Positions 7,834 through 15,554 of a DNA stretch of 64,000 nt are shown here, piece after piece. The DNA is from G965267185 sp965267185 (lineage in GTDB: Bacteria; Pseudomonadota; Alphaproteobacteria; UBA6615). The stretch covers positions 1,488,001-1,552,000 of the forward strand of contig OZ253937.1 of the NCBI GenBank assembly GCA_965267185.1, written 5' to 3'. The notes under the pieces are model-generated. The model did not search any database and was not told the origin of the DNA. It worked only from the letters and a program-made list of their open reading frames with translations. A program made the position numbers and the translations under genes. Each line of letters starts with the position of its first letter. Positions within the stretch are counted from its first letter, which is position 1.

Positions 7834-8916
7834 ATGTCATTCAACGCAATTGCACGTGGTGCTCTATTAGCAGGAGCTGCCGTTATAGCTCTATCAGTTG
7901 CGCAAACACCTGTAGCTGCCGACAACTTCACCTTACGGATCGCGGCCGGCCATCCGGCACCGCCACTATCGCCGGTTAACCAGCTTCAGAAAACTTTCGT
8001 GCCGAACGTGACCAAGCGCGTGGCGGCGGAAACCGATCATACGGTCCGCTTCATCGAAGGTTACGGCGGCACCATCGCCAACCTCTTCGAGGTTCTGGAA
8101 TCGACCCAGAAGGGTCTCGTCGACATCGGCGCCATGTGCTCGTGCTTCGAACCCACCAAGCTGTTCGTGCACAACATCAATTACTTCACGCCGTTCATTT
8201 CCGGTGATCCGCAGATCATGGGCCCGGCGACGCGTCAGATTCACGCCGAGTTCGACTACTTCTCCGAAGTCTTCGATAAGTTTAACCAGGTCTACCTGGG
8301 CGGCGGTGCATTCGACGACTACGGCCTGGGCACCAAGTTCCCGTGGACCAAGATGTCGGAACTCAAGGGTGTGAAGATCGGCGCGGCCGGTCCGAACCTG
8401 CCGTGGCTCGACTACGCTGGCGCCTCCAAGGTGCAGACCAACCTGAACGAAGTCTATAACGCCCTGCAGTCCGGCGTGTATGACGGTGTAGTGATCTTCC
8501 CGGCGCCGTATTTTGGCTTCAAGTTCGGCGAAGTGGCCAAGTACTACACCACCATGGGCTGGGGCTCGGTTGCCGCCTATCCTATTTCCGTCAACAAGCG
8601 GACCTGGGCCAAGCTGCCTGACTCGGTGAAGAAGATCATCAACGAAGAGATCGGCGTATATGAGCAAGCCACCCAGGACGAAAGCGAGGTCAAATTCACG
8701 ACCGCGCTCGACAATCTGCGCAAGCAGGGCGTCACGGTCCGCGATCTCGGTGACGATGAGCGCAAAAAGATGGCCCTCGCCATCGAGCCGTGGGTGAACC
8801 AAAAGGCCCAAGAGTATGAAGATCTGGGCTTCCCCGGTAAGCAGACCTTCCGCCGCCTCATCGATGTTGCGATAGAAAAAGGCGCGAAGCCGGTTCACAA
8901 GTACAATATTCAGTAG
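7834..8916 (+). CDS. dctP: TRAP transporter substrate-binding protein DctP (copy 2)
   Basis: Second periplasmic receptor, 360 residues from the ATG at 7834 (a GTG at 7831 is equally placed). GGGAGG at 7819-7824 supports this start over the upstream in-frame ATGs at 7795 and 7804. The signal peptide (residues 1-29, ending PVAA-D) is unrelated to that of copy 1, while the mature protein is almost identical. It is bounded by its own terminator and the terminator of copy 1, so the two genes are separate transcription units. This suggests the same ligand specificity with different expression or export. Confidence 0.95.
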   Translation: MSFNAIARGALLAGAAVIALSVAQTPVAADNFTLRIAAGHPAPPLSPVNQLQKTFVPNVTKRVAAETDHTVRFIEGYGGTIANLFEVLESTQKGLVDIGAMCSCFEPTKLFVHNINYFTPFISGDPQIMGPATRQIHAEFDYFSEVFDKFNQVYLGGGAFDDYGLGTKFPWTKMSELKGVKIGAAGPNLPWLDYAGASKVQTNLNEVYNALQSGVYDGVVIFPAPYFGFKFGEVAKYYTTMGWGSVAAYPISVNKRTWAKLPDSVKKIINEEIGVYEQATQDESEVKFTTALDNLRKQGVTVRDLGDDERKKMALAIEPWVNQKAQEYEDLGFPGKQTFRRLIDVAIEKGAKPVHKYNIQ

Positions 8917-8940
8917 TTCGCAAGCGACACTGATACGCGA

Positions 8941-8968
8941 AAGGGCGGCCCAAGGGCCGCCCTTTTTT
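8941..8968 (+). terminator. Rho-independent terminator after dctP copy 2
   Basis: GC-rich stem AAGGGCGGC / GCCGCCCTT with a short loop, followed by TTTTTT, 25 bases after the stop codon. Confidence 0.92.
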
Positions 8969-9014
8969 GTTTAACGGAGTTTCACAAACCGAAGTTACGG
9001 TACTGACCGCAAGC

Positions 9015-9034
9015 CCCTCTCCTCGGGGAGAGGG
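9015..9034. repeat. Short intergenic hairpin near the end of the HisD-like gene
   Basis: Perfect stem CCCTCTCC / GGAGAGGG with loop tcgg, 9 bases past the stop of the minus-strand gene. There is no clear T run on either strand, so it may be a mobile intergenic hairpin of the kind common in proteobacterial genomes rather than a true terminator. Confidence 0.45.
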
Positions 9035-9042
9035 TTATCGAA

Positions 9043-10347
9043 TTAGCTCGAGGCGCCGATACCCACGTTGCGGCCGCCGTAGCGCCGGAGCCGCAGATCG
9101 GCCTGTTCCTTATGGCCCCAGAACCGCTCGATCTCGCAGAGCCGCGAACAGTAGTCGCCAACCAATACGCTGGCCTCCTCGGTGATCTGTTGGAAGGTGC
9201 AGGTCTTCATGAACTTGCCGACCCACAGGCCGCCGGTGTAACGGGCCGCGCCCTTCGTCGGCAGCGTGTGATTGGTGCCGATGACCTTGTCGCCGTAGGA
9301 AACGTTGGTCTCTGGGCCTAAGAACAACGCGCCATAGTTAGTCATGTTGTCGAGGAACCAGCGCGGGTCGGCTGTCAATATCTCGACATGCTCGTAGGCC
9401 AACCGGTCGGCCTCGGCCAGCATCTCGTCGCGCGTATCGCACAGGATAATCTGGCCGTACTCGTTCCAGGCCACGCTGGCCACATCCGCCGTCGGCAGCA
9501 CCTTGAGCTGCCGCTCGATCTCCGCCGGGATCGCCTCGGCGAGTTCGCGCGAAGTGGTGACAAGGGCCGCCGGTGAGTTCGGTCCATGCTCTGCTTGTCC
9601 GAGCAGATCGACCACAACGGTCTCGGCGTCCGACGTTTCGTCGGCAACCACGAGAACCTCGGTGGGCCCGGCGAACAAATCGATGCCGACTCTGCCGTAG
9701 AGCTGGCGCTTCGCTTCGGCAACATAGGCATTGCCCGGGCCAACGAGCATCGCCACCGGATCGACCGTCTCGGTGCCGATCGCCATCGCGGCAACCGCCT
9801 GAATGCCGCCGAGACAATAGATTTCATCGGCGCCCGCTAAGTGCATCGCGGCAATCGTCGCAGCGTGCGGCCCCCCTTCGTTGGGTGGCGTGCAGGCAAT
9901 AATCCGCGGCACACCGGCAACCTTAGCTGTGACGATGCTCATATGAGCCGATGCCACCATGGGATAGCGGCCACCAGGGACGTAGCAGCCCACGCTATTC
10001 ACCGGGATATTCCGGTGGCCTAGTGTAACGCCAGGTAGAGTCTCCACTTCGACATCGCGCAGCGCGTCCTTCTGGACCCGCGCGAAATTGCCGACCTGCT
10101 CTTGTGCGAATTTAATATCGTCTATGGTTTGTTCCGGCAGGGAATCGACCAGTTCCTTGATCTGAGCGTCGCTTAGGCGAAAGCTCTCGGGCGACCATTT
10201 GTCGAACTTTTCCGACAGTTCGCGCACGGCCGCGTCGCCGCGCTGACGCACGTCGCCGAGGATGCCCTCGACCGTCTCGCGCACCTTGGCATCGGCCTCA
10301 TCGGCCGCATCGGCGTCGATACCCTTTTTGAGAAATTCGATTGCCAT
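9043..10347 (-). CDS. Histidinol dehydrogenase-family enzyme, sulfopropanediol dehydrogenase (HpsN)-like
   Basis: NAD-dependent, zinc-binding dehydrogenase of the HisD fold, 434 residues. The family's catalytic and metal residues are all visible: Q251 and H254 (LLGQAEHGPNSP), E319-H320 (YEHVEIL), D353 and H360 (GDKVIGTNHTLPT) and H412 (WGHKEQAD). No histidine biosynthesis genes surround it; it lies beside TRAP transporter genes and cyclase-family genes. From memory of the family, long stretches such as NIPVNSVGCYVPGGRYPM and RYTGGLWVGKFMKTCT resemble HpsN, which oxidises 2,3-dihydroxypropane-1-sulfonate. The catabolic role is therefore likely, but the exact substrate is inferred. ATG start behind GGGAAGAGAG. 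Confidence 0.85.
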   Translation of the reverse strand: MAIEFLKKGIDADAADEADAKVRETVEGILGDVRQRGDAAVRELSEKFDKWSPESFRLSDAQIKELVDSLPEQTIDDIKFAQEQVGNFARVQKDALRDVEVETLPGVTLGHRNIPVNSVGCYVPGGRYPMVASAHMSIVTAKVAGVPRIIACTPPNEGGPHAATIAAMHLAGADEIYCLGGIQAVAAMAIGTETVDPVAMLVGPGNAYVAEAKRQLYGRVGIDLFAGPTEVLVVADETSDAETVVVDLLGQAEHGPNSPAALVTTSRELAEAIPAEIERQLKVLPTADVASVAWNEYGQIILCDTRDEMLAEADRLAYEHVEILTADPRWFLDNMTNYGALFLGPETNVSYGDKVIGTNHTLPTKGAARYTGGLWVGKFMKTCTFQQITEEASVLVGDYCSRLCEIERFWGHKEQADLRLRRYGGRNVGIGASS

Positions 10348-10435
10348 TACTCTCTTCCCCGTCTGGCTTATTTATGGACGGCACATAACGCACAAGGACG
10401 GCCCTCGGCAAGCCGCCCCGCCGGGTTTATCCTTT

Positions 10436-10798
10436 CTAGGAAGCCGGCCCCGTAATCTTCCTCAGGACTTGGTGGCGATTGCTCGTATGGGGCCGGACAT
10501 GCTCAGGCCAACGCCCTGCTTCTACTGCTTCCGCCCATGCGTCACTGACCAGGACTTCTGGGCTCTCGATTTCGTAGATCGCCAAGAATTTAGGCTCGTC
10601 CCCGACCCCCACGTCGCGCATCTGGCCCCCCATGCTCATGGTAAACGGCTCGGCGACGCCACGCGTAACGGAAATTACGCCAGGCACTTTTAGCAGCGCC
10701 GGCACATGCTCGGTGTCGTAGACCTCATTGAGCAATGCCTCTTTCTCCGGAGTGACGTCCATGCTCGCCATGTAAATATACCGGGTCGTAATTGGCAT
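10436..10798 (-). CDS. Small EthD-like / dimeric alpha-beta barrel protein
   Basis: A 120-residue cytosolic protein that looks like the ferredoxin-like dimeric alpha-beta barrel group: an early beta strand (RYIYMASM), a helix with EALLNEVYDTEHVPALLKVPG (the EHVP segment is typical of EthD-like proteins), then FLAIYEIESPEVL. No enzyme activity can be assigned. It lies between the HisD-like gene and a cyclase-family gene, with a terminator-like hairpin just upstream, so it probably has its own promoter or is a weakly coupled member of the same catabolic group. Confidence 0.65.
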   Translation of the reverse strand: MPITTRYIYMASMDVTPEKEALLNEVYDTEHVPALLKVPGVISVTRGVAEPFTMSMGGQMRDVGVGDEPKFLAIYEIESPEVLVSDAWAEAVEAGRWPEHVRPHTSNRHQVLRKITGPAS

Positions 10799-10821
10799 TC
10801 CTCCAGCCTTTCTCCCAATGC

Positions 10822-10852
10822 AAAAGGGGCCAGCGTGACCGCGCTGACCCCT
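10822..10852 (-). terminator. Probable terminator after cyclase-family gene 1
   Basis: Stem GGGGxCAGCG / CGCTGxCCCC with one mismatch and a six-base loop. On the minus strand it is followed by TTTTGC. It lies downstream of the gene ending at 10894. Confidence 0.65.
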
Positions 10853-10893
10853 CGCAACTCTGTCGGCGAAACCACCGAAGCAGATTGTTTTCG

Positions 10894-11877
10894 TTACTTT
10901 ATGGCCTGTGGATTGATCGGCGAGCCGACGCCGCGGGTCACCGGCAGCGGCGGCGCCACGAACATGAACTCATAGACCTTGTCTTCGGCGCAGTCGTTGG
11001 CGAGGTCCTTCAGATAGAAGATCTCGCCCATGGTGATGCCGATCATCGGGATGACGATCCAGTGCCAAGGTTGGAAGACCGCATCGGTTTCGTTGGGAAT
11101 CACTTCGCACCCCCACGTGTCGGCGCAGATCGCTGCGATTTCCATGTCTTGCATCCACTCACAGGTATGGAACGACACGCCCGGCGCATCGCCGCCGGCA
11201 TAGCCGCCCCAATCGCCGTTGGCCAGACAACGCTCCATGTGACCGGTGCGGTAGATGACCGTGTCGCCACGGCGGATTTCGACACCCTGATCTTTCGCAC
11301 AGGCATCCAAATCTTCGGCGTCGATGGCGGTGCCGTCGTCGAGGCTATCGACACCGGCCCAACGGGCGATATCGAGCAGCACACCGCGGCCGACCATTTT
11401 GTCGCGCATCTTATGGATCGCGCATTTCTCCGCGCCCCGGGCGCCGACAAGCGTGGCGTCGTAGCCGTTCCACATCTTGCCCTGGTTGAATACGTGGCCG
11501 AGCGCATCCCACTGGGTACCGCACTGCAGCGGTAGCGAGATCGCATCATCGGCATACTGATTGGCGTATTCCTTGCCGGGGACCGTTTGCTTGCCCTGCA
11601 CCGCGTCAGTGCCGGTCGCCAGCATCGTATGGATCGGGTTCCAGCGGCCGCCGAACAATCCGCGCTGCGGGCCCTGATCGTCGAAGTTCAGACCGAGGGC
11701 AAAGACTTTACCCTTCTTAACAAGGCCGGCCGCGGCGATGCGGTCTTCATCGGTAACGTAGTTCTGAGTTCCCCATTCGTCGTCCGGGCCCCATTTGCCC
11801 CACTGCTTGCACTTCTCGGTCATCTCCATGATTTTGTCGTAACCGAAGCGATATTTTTCGTCGTCGTAACGGTGCAT
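10894..11877 (-). CDS. Cyclase-family protein (PF04199-like), copy 1
   Basis: Metal-dependent hydrolase fold of the kynurenine formamidase/cyclase family, 327 residues. ATG at 11877 sits behind GGGGGAGA. In the usual metal motif HxGTHxDxPxH the protein reads QCGTQWDALGH, so two histidines are glutamines while the Asp and last His remain. Other conserved parts are GPQRGLFGGRWNPIHTM and IRRGDTVIYRTGHME. It is closely similar throughout to the protein at 12000-13025 (both end in GSPINPQAIK). Neighbours suggest a ring-opening or amide-hydrolysis step in catabolism; the reaction is not known. Confidence 0.85.
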   Translation of the reverse strand: MHRYDDEKYRFGYDKIMEMTEKCKQWGKWGPDDEWGTQNYVTDEDRIAAAGLVKKGKVFALGLNFDDQGPQRGLFGGRWNPIHTMLATGTDAVQGKQTVPGKEYANQYADDAISLPLQCGTQWDALGHVFNQGKMWNGYDATLVGARGAEKCAIHKMRDKMVGRGVLLDIARWAGVDSLDDGTAIDAEDLDACAKDQGVEIRRGDTVIYRTGHMERCLANGDWGGYAGGDAPGVSFHTCEWMQDMEIAAICADTWGCEVIPNETDAVFQPWHWIVIPMIGITMGEIFYLKDLANDCAEDKVYEFMFVAPPLPVTRGVGSPINPQAIK

Positions 11878-11956
11878 GTGTCTCCCCCTTCGCGGCCTTT
11901 TTAGTGGTGGCCAGGTTTGGTTGCTTAAGGTTGGTCCCGTCGAATTATTGCGCAGA

Positions 11957-11980
11957 TGCTGGGCTGCTAAAAGCCCAGCA
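11957..11980 (-). terminator. Hairpin between the two cyclase-family genes
   Basis: Perfect stem TGCTGGGCT / AGCCCAGCA with a six-base loop, 20 bases after the stop of the upstream gene (12000) in the direction of transcription. It lacks a strong T run, so it may be a weak terminator or a processing or stability hairpin. Confidence 0.45.
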
Positions 11981-11999
11981 CCCGCTTATTTGATCGGTC

Positions 12000-13025
12000 T
12001 TACTTAATCGCTTGAGGATTAATCGGCGAGCCCGTACCGCGGCTGATCACTAGCGGCGGCGCACACAGGAAGAACTCGTAGATGCCGTCCTTCTTGCAGT
12101 CCTCGACCAGCTCACGCAGATACCAGATTTCGCCGTGCACGATACCGATATAGGGAATGGTGACCCAATGCCATGGCTGGTTGGTGCCATCGACAGTTTC
12201 ATTTGGCCGCACCTCGATACCCCACGTGTCGGAGCAGATACCGGCAATTTCCTTTTCGGCGATCCAGTCGACGGTCTCGAACGCCAGGCCCGGCGCATCG
12301 CCGCCGGCGTAGCCGCCCCATTCGCCCTTATCGAGGCAATCGGCCATCTGACCAGTGTTGATGAGCACAAAATCGCCGCGCTTGATCTCAACGCCTTGCT
12401 TCTTGGCCGTCCCGTCGAGATCCTTATTGGTGATCCCGTAGCCGTCGGCCAGCCGCTTCTTGCCTTTGTAGCGGGCAACGTCGAGCAGAACGCCGCGCCC
12501 GACCATCTTGTCGGCGAAGTGTTCGATGCCGTTTTTATGGGCGCCGCGGACATCAACCAGCTTGGCGTCGTAACCGTTCCACATTTTGTCGCCGGCGAAA
12601 ACATGGGCCAATGCGTCCCATTGGCTCGCCGCCTGGGTCGGCAAGTTGATGGCATCGTCGGCGTAACGCATGCCAACCAGCGCTTCTTGGGTGCCTTGGA
12701 TGGCATCGGTGCCGGTGGCGAGCATCTGGTGCATCGGGTTCCAGCGGCCGCCAAACAGGCCACGCTGCGGGCCATTCTCGTCGAGTTCGAGGCCGAGGCG
12801 GAACACCTTGCCCCGCTTGATCAGCTTCGATGCCTCAACAATATCCTTCTGGGTGATGTAGTTGAGCACCCCTAACTGATCTCGCTTGCCCCACTTGCCC
12901 CAGTTGCTGAGCTGCTTGCCCTTGCGCACCACATCGGCTTTGCGCAATCCCTTTTTACGGGTCGACGTCCGACGCGTCGCCGCACGTTTGGCCGGTGCCT
13001 TTTTTGCCGCTGGTTTTCTTGCCAT
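12000..13025 (-). CDS. Cyclase-family protein, copy 2, with lysine/arginine-rich N-terminal tail
   Basis: A 341-residue paralogue of copy 1. The start ATG at 13025 follows GCGAGGA; longer frames upstream lack a site. Residues 1-38 are an unusual basic tail rich in K, R, A and T (ARKPAAKKAPAKR, TRRTSTRKKG), like a histone H1 or bacterial H1-like tail, before the fold starts at about residue 40. The metal motif reads QAASQWDALAH, again with Gln for two of the usual His. The rest follows copy 1 closely (GPQRGLFGGRWNPMHQM; FVLINTGQMADCL). The tail could bind nucleic acid or an acidic partner; this is inference. Confidence 0.85.
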   Translation of the reverse strand: MARKPAAKKAPAKRAATRRTSTRKKGLRKADVVRKGKQLSNWGKWGKRDQLGVLNYITQKDIVEASKLIKRGKVFRLGLELDENGPQRGLFGGRWNPMHQMLATGTDAIQGTQEALVGMRYADDAINLPTQAASQWDALAHVFAGDKMWNGYDAKLVDVRGAHKNGIEHFADKMVGRGVLLDVARYKGKKRLADGYGITNKDLDGTAKKQGVEIKRGDFVLINTGQMADCLDKGEWGGYAGGDAPGLAFETVDWIAEKEIAGICSDTWGIEVRPNETVDGTNQPWHWVTIPYIGIVHGEIWYLRELVEDCKKDGIYEFFLCAPPLVISRGTGSPINPQAIK

Positions 13026-13231
13026 CTTAATCCTCGCCTGAAATCTCTTATTGCTCTCCGATTGACGAACCCTCGCCAAACGCAACACGCGCCTATCACG
13101 TTCGATGCGCGCAACGGTTATCGTCACAGCGGATGACTTTGGCAAGCATATTCGCGCCCGCGCCGGAAACGCTTCGACTAACGCGACAGCGGTGATAATT
13201 TGCCGGGCCAAATACCAAGGAGAGACACATC

Positions 13232-14011
13232 ATGAGCGTTGCCGAAACCGACCCCCTGCAAACGCCGTCCATGCGGCTCGACGGCCTGACGGCGGTAGTG
13301 ACAGGTGCCGGCCGCGGGCTCGGCGAAGGATGCGCGATCGCATTGGCCGACGCTGGCGCCGAAACGGTGCTGGTGAGCCGGACCGAGGCAGAGCTCGAGG
13401 CCGTCGCCGAAACCATCGCCGGGCGCGGCGGCAAAGCCACGCCCCTGGTCTGTGACGTCACCGACACCACGCAGGTCAAAGAAAAAATAGAAGGCCTGGA
13501 CCGCATCGACATCTTGATGAACAACGCCGGCGCTAACATTCCCGAGCCGTTCGTCGATGTGACGGAGGAGCATCTGGATTTCTTGATCGACCTCAACGTC
13601 AAATCGATGTTCACGGTCGCCCAGGCGGCGATGCGCCGCATGCTCGCGGGCGGACGTGGCGGCAGCCTCATCCATATGTCTTCGCAAATGGGCCATGTGG
13701 GATCGCCGCGCCGCACCGTCTATTGCATGACCAAACATGCTATCGAGGGCCTAAGTAAAGCAATCGCTGCCGAGGGCGCGCCCGACAATATTCGCAGCAA
13801 TTGTATCGGCCCGACCTTTGTCGAGACGCCGATGACCAAGCCAATGTTCGAGAACCCGGAATTCCACACTTTCGTGATGGATCGAATCTTGATGGGCCGC
13901 CTCGGTAAGATCGGCGACATCACCGGCTCGGTGGTGTTCCTCGCCTCCCCGGCATCGGCCCTGATCACCGGCGCCAGCCTTACCATCGATGGCGGCTGGA
14001 CGGCTGTCTAA
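13232..14011 (+). CDS. SDR-family oxidoreductase
   Basis: Classical short-chain dehydrogenase/reductase of 259 residues. Cofactor motif TGAGRGLG at 24-31, NNAG at 97-100, catalytic Ser near 151 (HMSSQMG) and Y164-x3-K168 (YCMTK). The start ATG follows AAGGAGAG. It is divergent from cyclase-family gene 2 and co-directional with the hydrolase at 14074, separated by a 62-base spacer that holds a strong palindrome. Likely oxidises or reduces an alcohol/ketone intermediate of the local pathway; substrate unknown. Confidence 0.93.
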   Translation: MSVAETDPLQTPSMRLDGLTAVVTGAGRGLGEGCAIALADAGAETVLVSRTEAELEAVAETIAGRGGKATPLVCDVTDTTQVKEKIEGLDRIDILMNNAGANIPEPFVDVTEEHLDFLIDLNVKSMFTVAQAAMRRMLAGGRGGSLIHMSSQMGHVGSPRRTVYCMTKHAIEGLSKAIAAEGAPDNIRSNCIGPTFVETPMTKPMFENPEFHTFVMDRILMGRLGKIGDITGSVVFLASPASALITGASLTIDGGWTAV

Positions 14012-14057
14012 TTGTGGATTGATCGGTTAAAATATCGATATTTTCAAAACCACAATT
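14010..14057. promoter_or_regulatory. Nested palindromes between SDR and hydrolase genes
   Basis: A perfect 16-base palindrome AAAATATCGATATTTT at 14029-14044 lies inside an outer inverted repeat AATTGTGG (14010-14017) / CCACAATT (14050-14057). The left outer arm overlaps the SDR stop codon. It ends 16 bases before the next start codon. It could be an operator or an intercistronic RNA hairpin; there is no T run typical of a terminator. Confidence 0.55.
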
Positions 14058-14073
14058 CGGGGGAGATGCATCG

Positions 14074-15285
14074 ATGCGCACGCCACGCCTAGACCGGGAC
14101 CGTCAGCAATGGATTTACGATTACGTCGTCAAGGAGACCGGCCGGGTCTTCCATTGGGACGAAGAGGGCCGCAGCCTGCCCAAGAGTATCAAGAGCCACG
14201 CTCAGATCTCCAAACATCTCGGACGGATCGCGCGGCGGATGGAGCGCATCGCCGGCGAAGAAGAAGCTGCCGGCCATAACGCGACCGCATTCGAGCTCTA
14301 CTACCGGGCATCAGCGCAGTTCGGCCAAGCGCAGCATCCGGTTTTGGAAACCAATGACGAGAAGCAATATCTGCACGGACGCTGCCTGGCCAACTACGAA
14401 AAGGTCATTGAGCTGTCGCCCTATCCGCTAGAGCGAGTCGAAATTCCGTTCGAGGGTGTGGAGTTGCAATGCAACTTCCACATCATGCCCGGAAGCCCGC
14501 AAGCGCCGGTGCTGATCTACATTCCCGGCTGCGACATGACCAAGGAGATGTATCCCGATCCGCGGATTAATCACGCCCATCACCGCGGCATGCACATGCT
14601 GGTGATGGACGGTCCGGGTCAGGGCACGAGCAATCTTCGGAATATCAAGCTGACCCACGACAACTACGAGCGCGCCATTTTGGCGGTCGCCGAGTATCTC
14701 GCGGGCCGCGACGAAGTCGATCCCGAAGCGATCGTTGTGCAGTCCCACTCCATGGGATCGTTCTGGGGTTTGCAGGCCGCGGCATCAGGCGACCCGCGCA
14801 TCAAAGCGGTCGCCGGACCGTGGGCTTCATATATCGACAAGTACTATATCCTCGACACCTTCTCGCCGCGCTACAAGCAGCTGTTCGGCTACCTCACCGG
14901 CGCGGCCAGCGAAGCGGAACTCGACGACATGGTCGCCAAGATGACCGTCGAAGGCCGCGAGGCGGATGTCAGTTGTCCTGTACTACTGACGGTCGGCGAG
15001 TACGATTCGCGCAGCCCGGTGGAGCTGATCTACGGCTTCTACGACAAGATCAACGCACCGAAAGAACTCTGGGTCTATGAAGACAGTTACCATCAGGCAA
15101 AGCTATTCGGCGGCGATTCGAACCGTCTGGACTGCCACATGATGTGCATGGACTGGCTGGTTGAAGCGCTCGCCGGCAAGTTCGGCCCCGGTTATTCGCG
15201 TAAAATGTATCTGCGCACGGGCGGCGGCGGCCCCAACGGCACCCAGGGCGATGGGCAGGACGCGCTGCACTGGTGGGAGGATTAA
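14074..15285 (+). CDS. Alpha/beta hydrolase, 2,6-dihydroxypseudooxynicotine hydrolase / FrsA-like family
   Basis: A 403-residue serine hydrolase fold with a long N-terminal helical part (1-125) before the alpha/beta core, as in the DHPON hydrolase/DUF1100 group, which cleaves carbon-carbon bonds of beta-diketones or related compounds. The nucleophile is S226 in VVQSHSMGSFWG. The acid is in LTVGEYDSRSPVE, and the histidine in YEDSYHQAKLFGG. ATG start behind GGGGGAG. Co-directional with the SDR, so the pair may carry out successive steps. The true substrate cannot be read from sequence. Confidence 0.85.
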   Translation: MRTPRLDRDRQQWIYDYVVKETGRVFHWDEEGRSLPKSIKSHAQISKHLGRIARRMERIAGEEEAAGHNATAFELYYRASAQFGQAQHPVLETNDEKQYLHGRCLANYEKVIELSPYPLERVEIPFEGVELQCNFHIMPGSPQAPVLIYIPGCDMTKEMYPDPRINHAHHRGMHMLVMDGPGQGTSNLRNIKLTHDNYERAILAVAEYLAGRDEVDPEAIVVQSHSMGSFWGLQAAASGDPRIKAVAGPWASYIDKYYILDTFSPRYKQLFGYLTGAASEAELDDMVAKMTVEGREADVSCPVLLTVGEYDSRSPVELIYGFYDKINAPKELWVYEDSYHQAKLFGGDSNRLDCHMMCMDWLVEALAGKFGPGYSRKMYLRTGGGGPNGTQGDGQDALHWWED

Positions 15286-15501
15286 GCACGGTTTGTGAAC
15301 GCCTGAAATTATTGTGATCGTTCGGGGCTGCGGCGCCCATGATATATTGGTGTGCCGTTGCCCCCGGTGCGCGAACGCTAAAGCTGCGTTACGTGCCGGA
15401 TTTGCGTCCGAACAGCACTCTAGAATGTCGGGTCTTTTGTCGGGATGGTGACATAAAAGGTTGTTTCACAATTATTTTTGGGTGGTGTTTTCATAGGACA
15501 G

Positions 15502-15527
15502 CCAAATTTGGTAAAATATTTCCAAAT
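15502..15527 (+). promoter_or_regulatory. CCAAAT repeats upstream of the deiodinase-like gene
   Basis: A 10-base palindrome CCAAATTTGG at 15502-15511 is followed, after TAAAATATTT, by another CCAAAT half-site at 15522-15527. The motif ATTTCCAAAT (15518-15527) recurs upstream of two other genes in the window. A candidate regulator site in the 269-base spacer before the gene. Confidence 0.35.
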
Positions 15528-15554
15528 AATCATAGTCTGAGGAGGACATGGCTC

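Larger units (their letters stand above)
6596..8916 (+). repeat. Tandem 996-bp duplication covering the mature parts of two dctP genes
   Basis: Bases 6596-7591 and 7921-8916 are equal in length (996) and nearly identical, with scattered silent changes and seven amino-acid changes. Similarity begins at the codon for the first mature residues (DNFTLR). The signal peptides, upstream sequences and terminators are unrelated. Confidence 0.92.

Noticed and set aside
6641..8898. Minus-strand frames opposite both dctP genes that look like a second duplicated gene pair
   Set aside because: Their similarity is only a by-product of the dctP DNA duplication; they have no ribosome binding sites or known domains.
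9043..10347. True histidine biosynthesis hisD
   Set aside because: No other his genes nearby and the context is catabolic; HpsN-like is preferred, although not proven.
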